Position numbers and translations under genes: made by a program
Origin: Pseudomonas tensinigenes
GTDB taxonomy: Bacteria; Pseudomonadota; Gammaproteobacteria; Pseudomonadales; Pseudomonadaceae
Direction: 5' to 3'
NCBI RefSeq assembly: GCF_014268445.2
Contig: NZ_CP077089.1
Coordinates: 2,473,501 to 2,537,500 of the forward strand
Length of the DNA stretch: 64,000 bases
The notes under the pieces: generated by a model
The model's database searches: none
What the model was told of the DNA's origin: nothing
What the model saw: the letters and a program-made list of their open reading frames with translations, nothing else
Part shown: piece by piece, positions 50,979 to 58,058 of the stretch
Layout: each line of letters opens with the position of its first letter
Numbering within the stretch: position 1 is the stretch's first letter

Positions 50979-51368
50979 ATGGCAAACATGAAGCAAATTG
51001 GTTTGTACGCAGGCATATTGGGAGCCTTGGCATCAGTGGCAGCGCTCGTCCTGCCGACGCAGGCGGTTTCGCACAACTCCAGTGGTACTAACAGTCCGGT
51101 CATTTCTGGCAACGGCAACAACGTCAGCTATCAATCCGGTTTTCCCGATCTTGAAACGCTAAGAGCCCAGCGCCCTAATATCAGTGATCAACAATACGCT
51201 GCAATTAAGCCCGGCATGACATATGAACAGGTGCTGGATATCGTCAAGATTCCCGGTAAGGAGGCCGCCAGCGGCAGCAACATGCAGATCTATACATGGG
51301 GGACGGAACTGTACGTATACATGGTGGTGACCTTGGTGGATGGCAAAGTTCAATCCAAGTCACATTGA
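50979..51368 (+). CDS. islet protein with N-terminal signal/anchor and BamE-like domain
   Basis: A 129-residue protein. An N-terminal hydrophobic segment (about residues 7-27) could be a signal peptide or anchor, and a Ser/Asn/Gly-rich linker follows. The C-terminal domain (AIKPGMTYEQVLDIVKIPGKE...YTWG...VVTLVDGKVQSKS) has the pattern of the BamE/SmpA/BLIP-like fold, with its conserved GMTYEQV turn. It has no lipobox. It is 29 bases after the 334-residue gene, probably co-transcribed. Confidence 0.75.
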   Translation: MANMKQIGLYAGILGALASVAALVLPTQAVSHNSSGTNSPVISGNGNNVSYQSGFPDLETLRAQRPNISDQQYAAIKPGMTYEQVLDIVKIPGKEAASGSNMQIYTWGTELYVYMVVTLVDGKVQSKSH

Positions 51369-51534
51369 CGCGGTTTCAAGGTATTGCATTGCCCACCGGT
51401 GGGATGCGCGTTAGAGAAAACTCAAGGTTGATTGTCAACGCTTAAACCTTATTTTCTCACTGGCTCCCGACCGTCATCACAAAGCCAATTTTGGCGCTCT
51501 AGAATGAGCGCTTGCTTAAACCGGGAGAAGAGTC

Positions 51535-51822
51535 ATGACTGTTAAGCTCAAGAAAGAACACCTGCAAACTGCTAAATATACCTACACTTGGAAACGCGAT
51601 AACGGTGATGGTAGATACACAGGCCCTAAGGACAGGTCGCGTGTCGACAAAGACGAGGGCTACGAGGTTCTGGAATTCATCGAGAACCTGATGAACAAGC
51701 ACAGCAAGAAAACACTGGGGGACGTTCATAATGCCGAGAACGCGCTCCATGCAAAAGAGCTGAGTGCCGTAGTAATGCGTGACGACCTGAACGCAAAGGT
51801 TAAAAAAGCATTGGGCTGGTAA
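51535..51822 (+). CDS. islet small protein of unknown function
   Basis: A 95-residue charged protein with a strong gggagaag site. The N-terminal part is Lys/Tyr-rich (KYTYTWKRDNGDGRYTGPKDRS) and the rest helical. It is not recognised. A terminator follows 18 bases after its stop. Confidence 0.7.
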   Translation: MTVKLKKEHLQTAKYTYTWKRDNGDGRYTGPKDRSRVDKDEGYEVLEFIENLMNKHSKKTLGDVHNAENALHAKELSAVVMRDDLNAKVKKALGW

Positions 51823-51839
51823 CCTAATCGGCAACTCCT

Positions 51840-51874
51840 CAATACCCGCCGGCTTGCCGGCGGGTATTTTGTTG
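51840..51874 (+). terminator. terminator after the 95-residue gene
   Basis: The stem aatacccgccggc/gccggcgggtatt with a tt loop is followed by ttg. It is long and nearly perfect. Confidence 0.85.
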
Positions 51875-52334
51875 GTTGGAAGAACGGATTGCATGACAAG
51901 GCGCAACGCATTTTTGAGAAGGCAGCAGGAGCGAGTGGAGACGAGCATCAGCCCACAAGATTTTAATCGCTGCGGCGGAGAAGGTCATTCTGCAGCATAT
52001 CAACGAGCGTGCTGCAAAAAACCTGAAAGCCCGAAGTTGAGCCCATGGATATTTCGCTGAACATCGTGGAAAGCTTGAAGGTTTCAAACGTCGGAAGGCT
52101 GAGAAAGTGGCGAAAGCTGAGAAGGTTTATGGCGGTTGGGAGAATGTATGGGGAGATGCTCAGCGCGCTATAGCCAAACACAGCTACGAAATAGCGACGA
52201 AAAGCGCTGAGGCCAAAGCCTGGAGTGACGGCTTTGGTGCTAACTATGCAGCAGAAGCCAAGGCAAGTGATTTTGCTCAGTCACCCAACAAGGCCTCTGC
52301 TGATTTAGTTCATGCCAGTATTTCAAACCGATAG
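51875..52334 (+). pseudogene. frameshifted gene debris
   Basis: Several short open stretches in different frames look like parts of one helical protein: DKAQRIFEKAAGASGDEH, then IAAAEKVILQHINERAAKNL, then AEHRGKLEGFKRRKAEKVA, then VYGGWENVWGDAQRAIAKHS to the stop at 52334. They are broken by a frameshift near 51960 and a stop near 52040. The last part (from GTG 52107) could still be read as 75 residues. No family was recognised. Confidence 0.5.
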
Positions 52335-52351
52335 CCACGGGCTTGGCAGTC

Positions 52352-52773
52352 TCAAGCCGCCTTAGGTGCCATAGGCAGATCGAGAGTTCTCACTGCGCCG
52401 ATAAAGTCCCTCGAAGAAAGCTCTGTAGCTTTGAAGATTTCAGTCGACCTTTTCTTTTGCATCGTCAAAATCACGCGAGCCAAATCGACATAATGATCGA
52501 AATTTTCTTTTGCTCGTTGGGATTGATCTGCTCATCGATGAGCGCGCGGGTCTGGTTAGCGCCTTGCGGATGTCGGTCAGGGATTTGCGTGGCCAGGTTC
52601 CGCAGGCGTACTCTTTGTTCTGCTCGCCTCAGCGATAACGATAGAAAAAAATTGACCGACACACCGTCTTTGCGGGCTGAGATTCGCCGGGCCAAACTGC
52701 CATCCTCTCGGAGGATTCGGCCGGCATCGTTGGGAGTCAGCGACTCGAGTTCTTTGATGGTAATTTTGGCCAT
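52352..52773 (-). pseudogene. decayed tyrosine-type integrase, N-terminal remnant
   Basis: It starts at ATG 52773 with MAKITIKELESLTPND, then LARRISARKDGVSVNFF. The frame is then lost. Reading on after one base is removed in the T run near 52646 gives FYRYR, a stop, then ACGTWPRKSLTDIRKA, and a further shift gives RALIDEQINPNEQKK. This is the order seen in the DUF4102-type arm-binding domain of P4-like integrases. The catalytic domain is missing: the rest (to the stop at 52352, ending TLDLPMAPKAA) is other material. Family and breaks are read by eye. Confidence 0.7.
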
Positions 52774-52796
52774 GAAATGGTCTCCCCCTACTTCTA

Positions 52797-52815
52797 CCCC
52801 CCCCCAAAAAAAAAA
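52797..52815. other. C7-A10 homopolymer junction
   Basis: A run of about nine C is followed by ten A just upstream of the integrase remnant. Such runs are rare in this GC-rich genome and are prone to length errors, so the count should be treated with care. Confidence 0.5.
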
Positions 52816-52941
52816 CGTCGACTCTTGATGTACGTTCCTGGAACTCTCGTAGAGCAGAACACCGCTGGAGCTCAAGTAAATACTGGCTTAGTAAAATCCA
52901 GAGTAAAATTTTGAAAGCTTTCAAGAAGTATGAAAAAGGAG

Positions 52942-52988
52942 ATGGGGTGCTAGGGGTCGAGTGTTCGAATCACTCCGTCCCGACCATA
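52942..52988 (+). repeat. right attachment repeat (tRNA-Pro 3' remnant)
   Basis: The 47 bases are identical to 47808-47854, but the 5' half of a tRNA is absent, so this is not a tRNA gene. It marks the right end of the islet. Chromosomal DNA resumes after it with a hairpin terminator at 53018. Confidence 0.93.
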
Positions 52989-53017
52989 ATTCCTGAGTGA
53001 AATCAGACACATAAGCC

Positions 53018-53040
53018 GATCAGATAGATCGGCTTTTTTG
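53018..53040 (+). terminator. terminator right of the islet
   Basis: The stem gccgatc/gatcggc with an agatas-type short loop (agatag before the second arm) is followed by six T. It was probably the original terminator of tRNA-Pro before the islet came in. Confidence 0.75.
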
Positions 53041-53132
53041 TACCTGCGCGAAACTACACGGTAGTTTCTTAATAAGATCCGGATTCGCTCCGGCCAAGCG
53101 ATCTTTGCTGAGTCCTTCAAATTCAATCCCGA

Positions 53133-53288
53133 CTATGCGTAGTAAAGGTTCAGCGCAATCAGCTCAAACACAGCCACAAATACGCAGAACGCAACGAATC
53201 TTCGGGTAAACACCCGGCGAGGCTTTTCATAGCCTTGATAGTTACTGAATGCGCTGCAAAGGTTTCCCAGAAAATCAATAAAGTCCAT
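53133..53288 (-). CDS. hypothetical small membrane protein
   Basis: A 51-residue product (MDFIDFLGNLCSAFSNYQG) with a hydrophobic C-terminal helix (VAFCVFVAVFELIALNLYYA, about residues 31-50) after a basic RRVFTRR stretch, so it would sit in the inner membrane. ATGs at 53318 and 53336 give longer forms; none has a clear ribosome site. It is not recognised. Confidence 0.45.
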   Translation of the reverse strand: MDFIDFLGNLCSAFSNYQGYEKPRRVFTRRFVAFCVFVAVFELIALNLYYA

Positions 53289-53485
53289 CAGATCTGCATT
53301 CTCACCTGCGTGCTTCATGCATCTTGCCAATTTCAATTTGGTTGAGACTTCTCATTGTCCTTACGATCGGCCTCGGTAGTCGGCGTAGGGCTCTACTCCA
53401 CCCACGTGGGTGGCCCTTTGTAGAGGGAAAGCCATCTGCAACCCCGTTTACGCAGCTCAATATCAATAAGTAATAAGGACGTTAA

Positions 53486-53725
53486 GTGTTTCACAAACTG
53501 ATGTTACTGGTGTTGATCACCTGCTCAAGCGGCTGTGCAGCAATGGCCATGCGGATGGATTATGACAAGCACCGATGTCCCTACATCGGTGTTCGGCTCG
53601 ACTGGTGGTTGGTCGGTACATCCAAAGGCAAGTTGATTCCCTTTTTACTGATCGACGCGCCATTTTCATTGGTGGTCGATACCGTATTCTTCCCTTTCGA
53701 ATATCAATACACCTGCAATTTCTGA
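53486..53725 (+). CDS. YceK/YidQ family lipoprotein
   Basis: A 79-residue lipoprotein with a GTG start behind taagga. The lipobox is TCSSGC (Cys 17). The sequence YIGVRLDWWLVG...LLIDAPFSLVVDTVFFPFE is typical of YceK/YidQ (DUF1375). The function is unknown. A terminator follows. Confidence 0.82.
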   Translation: MFHKLMLLVLITCSSGCAAMAMRMDYDKHRCPYIGVRLDWWLVGTSKGKLIPFLLIDAPFSLVVDTVFFPFEYQYTCNF

Positions 53726-53762
53726 CTGGCGGGTAGTGCAACCCAAAGCAATGTAAAACTCC

Positions 53763-53800
53763 CGTAGAAAAGCCTTGGCATGTGCCAAGGCTTTTTCGTT
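53763..53800. terminator. shared terminator between YceK-like and NADAR genes
   Basis: The stem aaaagccttggca/tgccaaggctttt with a tg loop lies between converging genes. Confidence 0.88.
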
Positions 53801-53823
53801 GCTGACGCCACCGCCGATAAAAC

Positions 53824-54381
53824 TCAGGACGATCCGACCCTGCCGTCCCGCACCTGCATCAGTGCAAACCCCAAAAGATTCAGGCCTTTCCACAGGTTCG
53901 GATCGTTCACATCCGCGTGATCTTGCGCGAGCCCAATTCCCCAAATGGCATCAACCGGGCTCGCTTCGACAATGATCCGAGATCCAGTGCGCATCAGGTA
54001 TTCGTTCAGTTCGGGATTCTGGGAAAACTTGGCTTGGTTTGCCCGGACGACGATGTCGTATCGGTGTTGCAGCCAGAGCTGGTCGTTGAACCCACGCACC
54101 TTGCGGCCGAGGGCTTTGGCGGCGTTCGGGGTCGGGGCCAGCAGCACTTGTGCACGAATTTCCTGATCGTCGAACAAGGCTGCCTTCTCGGCCATCATGA
54201 AGTGTTCGGCTGTCGGGTAGCGTTGCCCCTCGACAACGAATTCGGCTTCGTACCACTGGCTGAAGCACGAAGCCGTGACGGCGTTTTTGCTCCGCTGGTG
54301 TCCCCAGAAAAAAGTGAAATCCAGAGGCTCTCCAGCGTTGAAGCGAGCGCGTAGATCTTCGAGAAGTTTAGAGTCGTGCAA
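53824..54381 (-). CDS. NADAR family protein (YbiA-like)
   Basis: A 185-residue protein of the NADAR/YbiA family. LDFTFFWGH, SQWYEAEFVVEG, YPTAEHFMMAEKAALF, ALGRKVRGF and NPELNEYLMRTG...IVEASPVDAIWGIG are the family blocks. YbiA cleaves N-glycosidic bonds in riboflavin-pathway intermediates, and NADAR domains have also been linked to ADP-ribosylated DNA or NAD metabolism. It lies alone between the islet side and the secretion cluster. Confidence 0.9.
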   Translation of the reverse strand: MHDSKLLEDLRARFNAGEPLDFTFFWGHQRSKNAVTASCFSQWYEAEFVVEGQRYPTAEHFMMAEKAALFDDQEIRAQVLLAPTPNAAKALGRKVRGFNDQLWLQHRYDIVVRANQAKFSQNPELNEYLMRTGSRIIVEASPVDAIWGIGLAQDHADVNDPNLWKGLNLLGFALMQVRDGRVGSS

Positions 54382-54458
54382 TGAGATTTCCTCGGTAACT
54401 GACTTTCGACGTTACAGTTGCTGTGCGTGTCAGGGCAATACGCAATGTCGCCCAGAGA

Positions 54459-55070
54459 CTAATCCAGTGGGCCCAATACCTGGCGGTAGTGTTCTTCGCC
54501 TTGAGGCGTCTGCCGGGTCAGGCGGATTTCCAGGCCTTGGGGGTTTTCTTTGCGGTTGCCGCTGAGATGGCGCCACCCCATCTGCGGTTCCCAGACGCGC
54601 ACTTGCAGATCGCTGATGCTGTCGAGCACCGCCACTGCCTGTTTCGGCGCGGGCAGCGGGTAGCGATCACGCGGCGTGGCGGCGGCGCGGTACAGGGTTT
54701 GATCTTTCAACCACCAGCACACGCGCTGCAAGCCGTTCTGCGAGGTGGCTGCACTGCGGATCACGTCAAGACGAAAGCGCTGGTCGTCGGCGCTGCGCAC
54801 GCTGATTGCCGCTGGCTGCCCGGATCGTTCGTCATCGTTGTCGTTCAACAGTGGCTCGCGCAGTTCGATGCTGGCGCGCAAGGCGATATCTCGTTCCAGT
54901 TGATGCAGCGTGCGCAGCAGTGCTTCGGTGTGTTCGGTGCTCGCCTGCAGGTGCGTGTCGGCGCGGCTCACGCTGTCCAGACCGCGCCAGGCAATCAGGC
55001 TGACGATTGCCATGAGCATGATCGCGACCATCACTTCGATCAGGGTAAAACCCTCTTGCCGGCTATTCAT
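54459..55070 (-). CDS. gspJ: type II secretion minor pseudopilin GspJ (HxcW-like)
   Basis: A 203-residue pseudopilin. The prepilin peptidase site is QEG/FTLIEVMVAIMLMAI, with E5 present, followed by a mostly beta domain (RVCWWLKDQTLYRAAATP). It is part of the tip complex GspH-I-J-K. It overlaps the end of gspH by four bases on the same strand. The order J-H-C-I-G-K-L-M-D-E-F matches the P. aeruginosa hxc cluster. Confidence 0.93.
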   Translation of the reverse strand: MNSRQEGFTLIEVMVAIMLMAIVSLIAWRGLDSVSRADTHLQASTEHTEALLRTLHQLERDIALRASIELREPLLNDNDDERSGQPAAISVRSADDQRFRLDVIRSAATSQNGLQRVCWWLKDQTLYRAAATPRDRYPLPAPKQAVAVLDSISDLQVRVWEPQMGWRHLSGNRKENPQGLEIRLTRQTPQGEEHYRQVLGPLD

Positions 55071-55528
55071 GGCTGGTTGGCCAAGGTCAATTTGCCCGTG
55101 GCTGTGCGTTGCACGGTGAGCGTGTTCTGGCCATCCGAGAGTTGCAGTTGCACGGATGAATCGAACCACTCGGCGTTCAGTATCAGCGGCTGCCTGGGTG
55201 TCACTCGCACCTTCAGCGATGGCGTTTCCCAGTGACGAGGGCGCAGTTGCGGATCAGCGAGGAAGTGATCGAAGCCGGGGCCTTGTTCATTGCGACGGCT
55301 GAAACGAAAGCCGTTTTTGTCCGCCTGCCAAGTGATCGGGCGTCCATCGGCCAGGGCTTCGGCATGGGCGATTTGCAGCAACTGGATCAAGCGATTGGCG
55401 TCCTTGCGCAGCAGTTGCGCCGGGTCAGGCTTGATACTCAGGCTGACGGCGGCGCTGGCAATGCCGATGATGATCAGCACCACCATCAATTCGATGAGGG
55501 TGAAGCCTGTTTGTCTGTCCTTGGTCAT
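55067..55528 (-). CDS. gspH: type II secretion minor pseudopilin GspH (HxcU-like)
   Basis: A 153-residue pseudopilin. The N-terminal site QTG/FTLIELMVVLIIIGIA is followed by a small beta domain (ITWQADKNGFRFSRRNEQGPGFDHF). It lies in a two-gene minus-strand unit with gspJ, divergent from gspC at 55643. Confidence 0.92.
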   Translation of the reverse strand: MTKDRQTGFTLIELMVVLIIIGIASAAVSLSIKPDPAQLLRKDANRLIQLLQIAHAEALADGRPITWQADKNGFRFSRRNEQGPGFDHFLADPQLRPRHWETPSLKVRVTPRQPLILNAEWFDSSVQLQLSDGQNTLTVQRTATGKLTLANQP

Positions 55529-55642
55529 ACCGCAACGTTCCTTCGTTGTGAATCCATCCTGGCGGATTCGAACCTTCAATCCGGATAGAAAAGCGAATGT
55601 TGTCCTGTAGACTGCGACGCAGGACAACAAGGAGGTGTGGTC

Positions 55643-56074
55643 TTGGCATTTACTTTTCGCTTATCCGCAACGCAGCTTGTGCAATCGGCGGCACTGATCG
55701 CGACGCTGGCAGGGGGGCTGTTCTGGTCTGCGCTGTTGCTGACGCCGGCACAATCCCACGTTCCGGCGCTGGAGCCCCAAGTGTTGCCGACGCGCGCCGA
55801 CACAGCGGCTTTGCAGTGGTTTTCCAACCAGCCGGCACCGTTGGATATCAAGGTTTCCGGAGTGCTGGCAGGGGCGCACGCCGCGGTGGCAATTCTAAGT
55901 CTCAACGACGGTCCGCCGCGCAGTTTTCTGGTGGGTGATCGCTTGGCCCTGGGTGTGCACGTGATAGCCATTGAACAGGATGCGGTGGTCATTGAGCGTG
56001 GCGCAGAACAGAGCCGATTAAAAGTCAGCACGCTGCCAGACTCCCCGTCGCTGCCTCGGCTGACTCGACCCTAA
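55643..56074 (+). CDS. gspC: type II secretion inner-membrane protein GspC (HxcP-like)
   Basis: A 143-residue short GspC. One membrane segment (about residues 10-32) is followed by the homology region (WFSNQPAPLDIKVSGVLAGAHAAVAILSLNDGPPRSFLVGD). It has no PDZ or coiled-coil end, as in HxcP. The likely start is TTG 55643, seven bases after ggagg; a GTG at 55637 is too close. It is on the opposite strand to both neighbours. Confidence 0.85.
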   Translation: MAFTFRLSATQLVQSAALIATLAGGLFWSALLLTPAQSHVPALEPQVLPTRADTAALQWFSNQPAPLDIKVSGVLAGAHAAVAILSLNDGPPRSFLVGDRLALGVHVIAIEQDAVVIERGAEQSRLKVSTLPDSPSLPRLTRP

Positions 56075-56080
56075 GCGGTG

Positions 56081-56467
56081 TCATTGGCGCTTTTCCTGCG
56101 GCCGGCCGAGTAAGGTTTCCAGTCGCGCCAGGGGCGGTGCCTGACGTTCGCGATCCGAAACCAGCAGCGTCACGCGCATCAGTCGTCCATCGGTGCTCGG
56201 GGTCATGCGTTGATCACAGCGCAGTTGCAGGCGACCTTGATCACACTCGAAGGTTTTCAGTCCTGGGGCAAAGTCTTCTTCCAGACGCAGTTCGGCGAGC
56301 CGGGTCTGCGCCGCCAGCAAAGCGATCGAGCGATCGCGCAACAGGCCATTGCTCTGGGTCATCAGACCCGCAACGCGAACGGCCGCAGACATGGCCACGG
56401 CGATGATTGCCAAGGCCACCAGAACCTCGATGAGGGTGAAACCTCGCTCCTTGCGCAACGCTTCCAT
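56081..56467 (-). CDS. gspI: type II secretion minor pseudopilin GspI (HxcV-like)
   Basis: A 128-residue pseudopilin with the site ERG/FTLIEVLVALAIIAV and the family pattern RDRSIALLAAQTRLAELRLEE. It lies on the minus strand between gspC and gspG, both on +, and converges on gspC with six bases between the stops. Confidence 0.92.
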   Translation of the reverse strand: MEALRKERGFTLIEVLVALAIIAVAMSAAVRVAGLMTQSNGLLRDRSIALLAAQTRLAELRLEEDFAPGLKTFECDQGRLQLRCDQRMTPSTDGRLMRVTLLVSDRERQAPPLARLETLLGRPQEKRQ

Positions 56468-56613
56468 GCTTGTCTCTGCGGTTGAAACCGGCCCGCAGAA
56501 TAACACCCGTCCTTTGGCGAATGTGCAGAAAAACAGTGCGTTAATGATTGTTGTACGATGACTGGCTTTTGTTACACTGCGCGCCGAATGTAATCATGCC
56601 AAGGAAGGTTGAA

Positions 56614-57063
56614 ATGGATTTCGCGCGCGTCAAATCTCAGTCCGCAGGCCGTCGAGGTCAGCAGGGTTTCACCCTGATCGAAATCATGGTGGTGGTGGTC
56701 ATCCTCGGCATTCTGGCGGCGATGGTCGTGCCCAAGGTGCTCGACCGACCTGATCAGGCCCGAGCCACTGCGGCAAAACAAGACATCGCCGGCCTGATGC
56801 AGGCACTCAAACTCTACCGCCTCGACCACGGCACTTACCCGACGCTGAATCAGGGGCTCAAGGTGTTGGTGGAGCGTCCGGCGGATGCGAAAAACAGCAA
56901 CTGGCGCTCTTATCTGGAGCGCTTGCCCAACGACCCGTGGGGTCGTCCTTACAACTATCTGAATCCCGGCGCGAACGGTGAGATCGACATCTTCTCCCTC
57001 GGCGCAGACGGCCAACCCGACGGCGACGGCGTCAATGCCGATATTGGTTCCTGGCAGCTCTGA
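56614..57063 (+). CDS. gspG: type II secretion major pseudopilin GspG (HxcT-like)
   Basis: A 149-residue pseudopilin. The site QQG/FTLIEIMVVVVILGILAAM is followed by the conserved GspG loop and end (YRLDHGTYPTLNQGL, DPWGRPYNYLNPG, IDIFSLGADGQPDGDG). The start at 56614 has a strong aaggaagg site and a longer than usual 15-residue leader. It heads the + strand unit G-K-L-M-D-E-F. No Pho box was seen upstream. Confidence 0.95.
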   Translation: MDFARVKSQSAGRRGQQGFTLIEIMVVVVILGILAAMVVPKVLDRPDQARATAAKQDIAGLMQALKLYRLDHGTYPTLNQGLKVLVERPADAKNSNWRSYLERLPNDPWGRPYNYLNPGANGEIDIFSLGADGQPDGDGVNADIGSWQL

Positions 57064-57071
57064 GAGCGGCC

Positions 57072-58058
57072 ATGAAATCATCCTCGCCACAGGCGCAGAA
57101 ACAGCGCGGCATGGCCATTATCAGCGCCTTGCTGATTGCCGCCGTGGTTGCGGTGATCGCCGCTGGCATGCTCACCCGGCAGAGCGTGTTTACCCGTTCT
57201 CTTGAAGCGGAACAGTCCCGAGTGCAGGGCGCTGCGGCACTGTTGGCGGGGCTGGAGCTGAGTCGGCAATTGCTCAGGGACACGCGTCAGCAGGACGTGC
57301 TGACCCGGCTCGATCAACCTTGGGCGCAGCCTGTCAAAAGCCATTTGTTGAATTCGCCGGGGAGCGGTTTCGAGGGGCGCATCGAGGATCAGCAGGGCAA
57401 GTTCAATTTACGCAATTTACTCAGCAATGAGCGCGTCGATGGCGGACAGTTGCGCAGCTTCGAACGCCTCTGCGAAATGATCGGAATCGATGCTGCCCTC
57501 AGTCAGCGCATCAGCCAGCGCGTCATTGCCTCCTACCCGAGAATGCCCGACCTGCAAGCCGCTGGGCAGAGTATGGCGCAGACGGGTTTCGACGGCGTCC
57601 GTGCGACGTCGCCAAGTGCGCGCCAAAGACCCTTGCCGGCCACTCAGCCGATGTTGCGCAGCCTTGATGATTTACGTGGCCTCGAAGGCATGAACGAGGA
57701 GCTGCTTGGTCGCTTGGATCAGTATGTCAGCCTGATTCCGGCAAAGACCTGGGTCAACGGTAATACTGCCAGCGCCGAGGTATTGGTGGCGGTGGTACCG
57801 GGTTTATCGCTGGCGCAGGCCAGGGCCGTGGTGGGAGAGCGCGATCGTGGCCAGTGGTTCCTCAATCGCGGGGACTTCGTCAACCGTCTGCACTTGCCGC
57901 ACCTGACCGTCGACGGACTGAACGTCGGCATCAGCAGCGATTGGTTTCTGCTGCGCGGACACGCGCGTCGTGACCAGCGCCGCGTCAGCCTGGATGCGCT
58001 GCTGCATCGACCCGCCGACGAGATGCCGAAAGTGGTCTGGTCGAGGCTCGGCGTATGA
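57072..58058 (+). CDS. gspK: type II secretion minor pseudopilin GspK (HxcX-like)
   Basis: A 328-residue large minor pseudopilin. The N-terminal site is QRG/MAIISALLIAAVVAVIAAG, lacking the +5 Glu, as is usual for GspK, the tip subunit. The GspK alpha domains follow (GKFNLRNLLSN, LDDLRGLEGMNEELL). It overlaps gspL by four bases. Confidence 0.92.
   Translation: MKSSSPQAQKQRGMAIISALLIAAVVAVIAAGMLTRQSVFTRSLEAEQSRVQGAAALLAGLELSRQLLRDTRQQDVLTRLDQPWAQPVKSHLLNSPGSGFEGRIEDQQGKFNLRNLLSNERVDGGQLRSFERLCEMIGIDAALSQRISQRVIASYPRMPDLQAAGQSMAQTGFDGVRATSPSARQRPLPATQPMLRSLDDLRGLEGMNEELLGRLDQYVSLIPAKTWVNGNTASAEVLVAVVPGLSLAQARAVVGERDRGQWFLNRGDFVNRLHLPHLTVDGLNVGISSDWFLLRGHARRDQRRVSLDALLHRPADEMPKVVWSRLGV

Larger units (their letters stand above)
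47808..52988. mobile_element. 5.1-kb integrated islet at tRNA-Pro with decayed integrase
   Basis: The element is bounded by a 47-bp direct repeat of the tRNA-Pro 3' part. The intact tRNA lies on the left and a tRNA remnant on the right. It holds five apparently intact genes of unknown function (48064, 49462, 49945, 50979, 51535), gene debris (51875-52480) and a frameshifted integrase start next to the right repeat. Codon use and base composition look less GC-rich than the flanks. No phage structural gene, transposase or conjugation gene was seen. It is probably no longer mobile by itself. Confidence 0.88.

Noticed and set aside
52343..52828. A 161-residue plus-strand frame at the right end of the islet
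   Set aside because: It is antisense to the integrase remnant, has no ribosome site and a Cys/Arg/Ser-rich composition unlike a real protein.
52942..52988. A second tRNA-Pro gene
   Set aside because: Only the 3' part is present; the acceptor 5' strand and D arm are missing. It is the right attachment repeat.
47808..52988. The islet as a named defence system (restriction-modification, CBASS, retron, toxin-antitoxin)
   Set aside because: No nuclease, cyclase, reverse transcriptase, helicase or known toxin motif was seen in any of the five proteins. Only position and lack of function suggest defence.
56468..56613. Pho box before gspG, expected from the Hxc comparison
   Set aside because: No pair of CTGTCAT-like 7-mers at 11-base spacing could be found; ttgttaca and similar stretches do not fit.
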